Below, piece after piece: positions 59,794 through 64,000 of a stretch of DNA of 64,000 nt; position 1 is the stretch's first letter; every line of letters starts with the position of its first letter. The translations under genes were made by a program, and so were the position numbers. The notes beneath the pieces were generated by a model. That model was not told the origin of the DNA. It saw only the letters and a program-made list of their open reading frames with translations, and made no database searches. This DNA is from CAYNHZ01 sp964397445 (GTDB lineage: Bacteria; Bacteroidota; Bacteroidia; Bacteroidales; UBA932): NCBI GenBank assembly GCA_964397445.1, contig CAYNHZ010000006.1, forward strand, positions 12,005 to 76,004, written 5' to 3'.

Positions 59794-60339
59794 ATGGTTT
59801 GCGCACTTTATTTCGGTTCATTCAACCCTATCCACTCAGGGCATTTGGCTATTACAAGGTATTTGGCCAAGAGTTCCGAAATAGATCAAGTCAGACTTAT
59901 TTTATCTCCTCACAACCCCCTTAAAGATGAGAAGGAACTTTCCGATCCCCTCCAAAGGATGAATCAACTCAAATTAAGTATCTCAAAAGAATTTAAAGGG
60001 GAAGATTCCATATTATCCAAGATAGTCATATCAGATATTGAATTTCATTTGCCTAAGCCCCTCTTCACAATAGAGACTCTGAGATATTTAAGTAAAAATG
60101 AACCGGAAAATAGATTTATTTTGGTCATAGGGGGGGACAATATTTTGATTATAGAGCAATGGCACCAATGGCAAAATATCTTAAAAGATTTTGAGGTGTG
60201 GGTATATCCCCGTCCAGGATATAATGCTAATGAGGTTTGTGCAAAATACTCTTCAAGAGTCAATACAATGAAACTGCGGCTTCTATCTGATGTTCCACAA
60301 TATGATATTTCATCGACATTATTAAGGGATCAACTATAG
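59794..60339 (+). CDS. nadD: Nicotinate-nucleotide adenylyltransferase, short at the C-terminus
   Basis: This 181-residue enzyme adenylates nicotinate mononucleotide in NAD synthesis. The N-terminal GSFNPIHSGHLAI and the middle IGGDNILIIEQWHQWQ are clear. The chain stops at the ISSTLLRDQL motif, where family members normally continue about 20-25 residues with an IRYxVPxxVxxYI tail. The gene ends 6 bp inside the convergent RluA-family gene. It may be a natural short form or a truncation; the catalytic core is intact. Confidence 0.85.
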   Translation: MVCALYFGSFNPIHSGHLAITRYLAKSSEIDQVRLILSPHNPLKDEKELSDPLQRMNQLKLSISKEFKGEDSILSKIVISDIEFHLPKPLFTIETLRYLSKNEPENRFILVIGGDNILIIEQWHQWQNILKDFEVWVYPRPGYNANEVCAKYSSRVNTMKLRLLSDVPQYDISSTLLRDQL

Positions 60340-61065
60340 ATATTTCTCCATTTCCGTTGGGGCAACTACTGTAATCGACTCTTTACGAATAGGATGAACA
60401 AAAGAGATCGAGCGAGCGTGAAGTGATATTCCCCCATCTTTATTTGAACGACGAGCCCCATATTTCAAATCCCCTTTTATGGGACACCCAATTGCTGCAA
60501 GCTGGCAACGAATCTGATGATGACGACCTGTTAACAGCTCAACTTCTACTAAAAAATAATGGTCAGTGACCTTCAATAACTCATATCTCAAAATAGCCTC
60601 CTTTGCCCCATTGACGAATTTATCATAGGGATAAGATTTGTTTTGTTTCTCATTACGAAGGAGATAGTGTCTCAATTCACCTTTGACTGGATCCGGGGAT
60701 CTCTCCACAAGCGCCCAATATGTTTTATTAATCTCCCCATCTACAAACATCTGATTTAACCTCTCCAATGCCTTTGATGTTTTAGCAAACATTGCTATTC
60801 CGCTTACGGGTCGATCCAATCTATGAGGGACCCCCATAAAAACCCTTCCCGGCTTAAAATCCCTTATAGAAATGTATGCTTTCAATGTTTCAGACAGTGG
60901 TTCGTCTCCGGTTTTATCACCTTGAACGATCTCACCTACCCTTTTATTGATTATCAGGATATGATTGTCCTCATAGAGAATTCTTGATGAGATATCCTCC
61001 ATTTCATCTGCCGAAATAGATCGGTAAACACAATTCGAATTATCTTTAGTATTGTTCATTTTCAT
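60334..61065 (-). CDS. RluA-family RNA pseudouridine synthase
   Basis: This 243-residue enzyme modifies uridines in rRNA or tRNA. It has the catalytic motif HRLDRPVSGIAMFAKT (Asp about 84), INKTYWALVE and ELLTGRHHQIRCQLAAIG. No S4 domain is present. The target site cannot be predicted. It starts 20 bp inside the panB 3' end; a later ATG (61059) is an alternative. Confidence 0.9.
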   Translation of the reverse strand: MKMNNTKDNSNCVYRSISADEMEDISSRILYEDNHILIINKRVGEIVQGDKTGDEPLSETLKAYISIRDFKPGRVFMGVPHRLDRPVSGIAMFAKTSKALERLNQMFVDGEINKTYWALVERSPDPVKGELRHYLLRNEKQNKSYPYDKFVNGAKEAILRYELLKVTDHYFLVEVELLTGRHHQIRCQLAAIGCPIKGDLKYGARRSNKDGGISLHARSISFVHPIRKESITVVAPTEMEKYL

Positions 61066-61861
61066 TTGGGAAATTCAAACTCTTAACATCGGTGACATAT
61101 TGTCTGAATGCTTTAAGATATTCATCGTGCAAATTTGCATAACGACGAAGAAATCTCGGTGAAAATTCCATTGTCAATCCCAACATATCGTGCATCACTA
61201 AAACCTGTCCGTCAACATACATTCCTGCTCCTATTCCGATGACGGGTATATTTAACGCTTTGGCAACTTTTTGTCCGAGAAGTGCTGGTATTTTTTCAAG
61301 CACAAGTGCAAAGCAACCTGCATTTTCCAACGCTATTGCATCTTCAAGAAGTTTTGCGGCCTCATCGTCATCTTTTGCCCTAACTGCAAATGTTCCAAAC
61401 TTATGGATCGACTGAGGTGTCAATCCTAAATGCCCCATAACAGGTATTCCTGCAGAAAGAATTCTCTCAACAGACTCAAGGACTTCCGAACCACCCTCGA
61501 CCTTTACTGCGTCAGCTTCAGACTCTTTCATAATTCTTATGGCGTTTGCGACAGCAGCTTTAGAATTTCCCTGATAGGTACCAAAAGGCATATCGACAAC
61601 CACTAACGGATTTTTCACCGCCCTCATAACACTTTGGGCGTGGTAAATCATTTGATCAATAGTAATTGGCAGTGTCGTTTCGTGTCCTGCCATAACATTC
61701 GCAGCCGAATCCCCAACAAGGATAATATCTATTTCTGCTTGGTTGACTATTCTCGCTGAAGTATAATCATAAGCAGTAATCATAGCTATCTTTTCACCTG
61801 CTTTTTTCATTTCCAACAACTTATGAGTTGTCATCACTCTGTCTTTTCCCTCAAATGACAT
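61046..61861 (-). CDS. panB: 3-methyl-2-oxobutanoate hydroxymethyltransferase
   Basis: This 271-residue enzyme makes ketopantoate for pantothenate and coenzyme A. It shows KIAMITAYDYTSARIVNQAE, LVGDSAANVMAGHETTLPIT, VKVEGGSEVLESV, MGHLGLTPQSIHKFG and GIGAGMYVDGQVLVMHDMLG, all standard. It is cotranscribed with the RluA-family gene and divergent from dnaK. Confidence 0.96.
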   Translation of the reverse strand: MSFEGKDRVMTTHKLLEMKKAGEKIAMITAYDYTSARIVNQAEIDIILVGDSAANVMAGHETTLPITIDQMIYHAQSVMRAVKNPLVVVDMPFGTYQGNSKAAVANAIRIMKESEADAVKVEGGSEVLESVERILSAGIPVMGHLGLTPQSIHKFGTFAVRAKDDDEAAKLLEDAIALENAGCFALVLEKIPALLGQKVAKALNIPVIGIGAGMYVDGQVLVMHDMLGLTMEFSPRFLRRYANLHDEYLKAFRQYVTDVKSLNFPNENEQY

Positions 61862-61923
61862 TTTATTGTTCTTTAAATGTAAATATTTTACAAAGGAATA
61901 GAATAATTAGCAATTATCCAATA

Positions 61924-61953
61924 TGACAGGTTGTCAGTTTTTCTATTTGGCAC
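61924..61953 (+). promoter_or_regulatory. Palindrome and TTGGCAC element upstream of dnaK
   Basis: TGACA-ggt-TGTCA (61924-61936) is a perfect short inverted repeat, followed at 61947-61953 by TTGGCAC, the -24 half of a sigma-54 promoter; the -12 half is poor. No TAnnTTTG box is present, unlike most genes here. A heat-shock or alternative-sigma control is possible. Confidence 0.35.
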
Positions 61954-62007
61954 AATCTTAGATATTAAGGAGGCAACACAAAGTAAATAAATAAAAATAT
62001 AAATATT

Positions 62008-63954
62008 ATGGGAAAAATTATTGGTATAGATCTTGGAACAACCAACTCCTGCGTAGCAGTGATGGAGGGTAATGAACCTGCAGTAATCATAAACAGCGAA
62101 GGGAAGAGAACAACCCCTTCTGTTGTGGCTTTTACTGAAAATGGTGAGAGAAAAATAGGTGACCCTGCAAAAAGGCAGGCTATTACAAATCCTAAAAAGA
62201 CCATATTCTCTATTAAGAGATTTATGGGTGAACCATTTGATAGAGTACAAACAGAAATCAAAAGAGTTCCTTATAAAATATCTAAAGGTGATAATGGGAC
62301 AGCACGTGTCGATATTGACGGTAGATTATATTCTCCTCAAGAGATCTCGGCAATGATTCTTCAGAAGATGAAAAAAACTGCCGAAGACTATCTTGGTCAA
62401 GAGGTTACAGAGGCAGTCATCACTGTACCTGCATATTTTAGCGACTCACAAAGACAAGCTACTAAAGAGGCTGGAGAGATAGCGGGGCTACATGTAAAAA
62501 GGATCATTAATGAGCCTACTGCCGCAGCTTTGGCTTATGGTATGGATAAGAAGCATAAAGATATGAAAGTGGCCGTCTATGACCTTGGTGGTGGTACTTT
62601 TGATATCTCAATTCTTGAGCTTGGAGATGGTGTTTTTGAGGTAAAATCCACTAACGGAGATACACACTTAGGAGGTGATGATTTTGACCACAAAGTTATC
62701 GATTGGTTGGCTGAAGAGTTTATGTCAGAAAATAACGGAATGGACCTTCGTAAAGATCCTATGGCACTTCAAAGACTTAAAGAGGCTGCAGAAAAAGCTA
62801 AAATTGAGCTTTCAAGCCAGACCTCAAGTGAGATCAATCTGCCTTACATTATGCCTGTAGATGGTGTTCCAAAACACTTGGTTAAGACACTTACACGTGC
62901 AAAATTCGAGCAACTCTGTGACGAATTGATTCAAAGAACTGTTGAACCTTGCCGTAAAGCATTGTCAGATGCCGGAATGAAATCTTCAGATATTGACGAA
63001 GTACTTCTTGTTGGGGGATCAACCCGTATCCCTGCAATCCAACAAATAGTTGAGAAGTTTTTCGGTAAAACTCCAAATAAAGGGGTTAACCCTGACGAAG
63101 TGGTTGCCGTTGGTGCTGCAATTCAAGGTGGTGTTCTCGCAGGTGATGTAAAAGATGTCCTTTTGTTGGATGTCACCCCTCTTTCTCTCGGTATCGAGAC
63201 ACTCGGAGGAGTTATGACAAAGCTTATCGAATCTAACACTACTATTCCTACTAAGAAATCGGAAGTGTTCTCTACCGCAAGCGATAATCAACCATCTGTA
63301 GAGATCCATATCATTCAAGGTGAAAGATCTATGGCCCGCGATAATAAAACCATCGGACGTTTCCATCTTGACGGAATCACCCCTGCGCCAAGAGGTATTC
63401 CTCAAATCGAAGTGACCTTTGATATTGATGCAAATGGTATTCTTAATGTATCCGCTAAAGATAAAGCCACAGGTAAAGAGCAGAAAATAAGGATAGAGGC
63501 CTCTTCAGGACTTAGCGATGATGAGATCAAGAAGATGAGAGATGAAGCTAAAGCAAATGAAGCTGCAGATAAAGCTGAAAAAGAGAAAATCGATAAGATC
63601 AATGGTGCTGACGCAATGATCTTCCAAAGCGAAAAGAATCTTAAAGAGTATGGCGATAAGATCCCTGCCGACAAGAAAGGGACCATTGAAAATGCCCTCG
63701 GTCAATTGAAAGAGGCTCATAAGTCACAAGACATCGCAGCTATAGATCGTGCAACCGAGTCACTCAACAACGCTTGGCACGCTGCATCCGAAGATATGGC
63801 AAAAGCTGCTCAAGCTCAAGGCGGTGCAGGTCAAGGAGCCAATGGCGGAGCTAACCAACAAGGCCCTTCAGCCGGCAGCCAAAGCAGCCAAGGTGGTCAA
63901 GGGAGCTCACAAGACGGCGAAGTAACCGATGTTGACTTTGAAGAAGTGAAGTAA
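62008..63954 (+). CDS. dnaK: Chaperone DnaK (Hsp70)
   Basis: This 648-residue ATP-dependent chaperone has IIGIDLGTTNSCVAVMEG, the VYDLGGGTFDISILELG phosphate site, LLVGGSTRIPAIQQ, the linker DVLLLDVTPLSLGIE and the substrate domain. The tail is Gly/Gln/Ser-rich and ends GEVTDVDFEEVK. It works with grpE-dnaJ at 53885-55636. Its upstream region differs from its neighbours (see the palindrome feature). The last 46 bp of the window after it show nothing. Confidence 0.98.
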   Translation: MGKIIGIDLGTTNSCVAVMEGNEPAVIINSEGKRTTPSVVAFTENGERKIGDPAKRQAITNPKKTIFSIKRFMGEPFDRVQTEIKRVPYKISKGDNGTARVDIDGRLYSPQEISAMILQKMKKTAEDYLGQEVTEAVITVPAYFSDSQRQATKEAGEIAGLHVKRIINEPTAAALAYGMDKKHKDMKVAVYDLGGGTFDISILELGDGVFEVKSTNGDTHLGGDDFDHKVIDWLAEEFMSENNGMDLRKDPMALQRLKEAAEKAKIELSSQTSSEINLPYIMPVDGVPKHLVKTLTRAKFEQLCDELIQRTVEPCRKALSDAGMKSSDIDEVLLVGGSTRIPAIQQIVEKFFGKTPNKGVNPDEVVAVGAAIQGGVLAGDVKDVLLLDVTPLSLGIETLGGVMTKLIESNTTIPTKKSEVFSTASDNQPSVEIHIIQGERSMARDNKTIGRFHLDGITPAPRGIPQIEVTFDIDANGILNVSAKDKATGKEQKIRIEASSGLSDDEIKKMRDEAKANEAADKAEKEKIDKINGADAMIFQSEKNLKEYGDKIPADKKGTIENALGQLKEAHKSQDIAAIDRATESLNNAWHAASEDMAKAAQAQGGAGQGANGGANQQGPSAGSQSSQGGQGSSQDGEVTDVDFEEVK

Positions 63955-64000
63955 AACGCGAAAACAAGGATTAACTTCCATATGCAACCCGCTGTAAATA

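Noticed and set aside
61967..61973. AAGGAGG as ribosome binding site of dnaK
   Set aside because: It is 34 bp from the ATG with no closer start codon in frame, which is too far. Strong Shine-Dalgarno sites are also not the rule in this phylum.

Overview
The window reads as chromosome from a low-GC member of the Bacteroidota, most likely order Bacteroidales. Three things point there. Bacteroidota-type -7 promoter boxes (TAnnTTTG) precede many genes. The gene families are typical of the group: DUF4252 proteins, 7TM-HD hydrolase, long TPR protein with an outer-membrane barrel, class II aldolase. The tmRNA encodes a GNNNYALAA tag. A family or species cannot be assigned from this sequence alone.

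Layout. 1-1240 (minus): the start of a dsrC-dsrM-dsrK-like sulfur/electron-transfer operon, cut by the window edge. 1354-2449: a LysE-type exporter and a single-domain response regulator. 2446-21939: a large exopolysaccharide locus. It holds an initiating sugar transferase with a pseudo-receiver domain, a half-length TolC-like protein, a Wzz-like chain-length protein, a Wzy-like polymerase, a Wzx flippase, seven glycosyltransferases, an acyltransferase and a membrane-anchored EEP-family protein. Convergent to these lie a receiver-histidine kinase, UDP-xylose synthase and UDP-glucose dehydrogenase, which would supply UDP-GlcA and UDP-Xyl. 21960-25579: a decayed mobile element between 15-bp copies of the tmRNA 3' end. 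It contains prophage-like remnants, a toxin/phage-fibre chimera, small orphan genes, a lipoprotein, a 21-bp tandem array with an 84-bp higher-order period, and two 62-bp hairpin repeats. 25566-25958: tmRNA (ssrA).

25973-43605 is mostly housekeeping: 7TM-HD phosphodiesterase, AONS/SPT-family enzyme, gyrB, a barrel plus TPR operon, ftsE-like ATPase, nth, a XerC/D recombinase, tRNA-Arg(CCT), plsX-rpmF-DUF177, bipA and guaA. 43608-53038 has a 2-hydroxyacid dehydrogenase, an ECF sigma operon with two DUF4252 proteins, tRNA-Leu(GAG), a stand-alone PurL C-terminal relic, menaquinone methyltransferase, cardiolipin synthase, small membrane or exported proteins and a calcium-type P-ATPase. 53232-63954 has tRNA-Arg(ACG), rplS, grpE-dnaJ, a transglutaminase-like exported protein, an LPP20-like lipoprotein, fba, gmk-nadD, an RluA-family synthase, panB and dnaK.

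The least ordinary parts are the Dsr-type module at the left edge, the export side of the polysaccharide locus (no Wza, half-TolC in its place, pseudo-receiver on the initiating enzyme), and the ssrA-integrated relic with its chimeric gene and nested repeats. Functions are assigned by reading motifs, without database searches.
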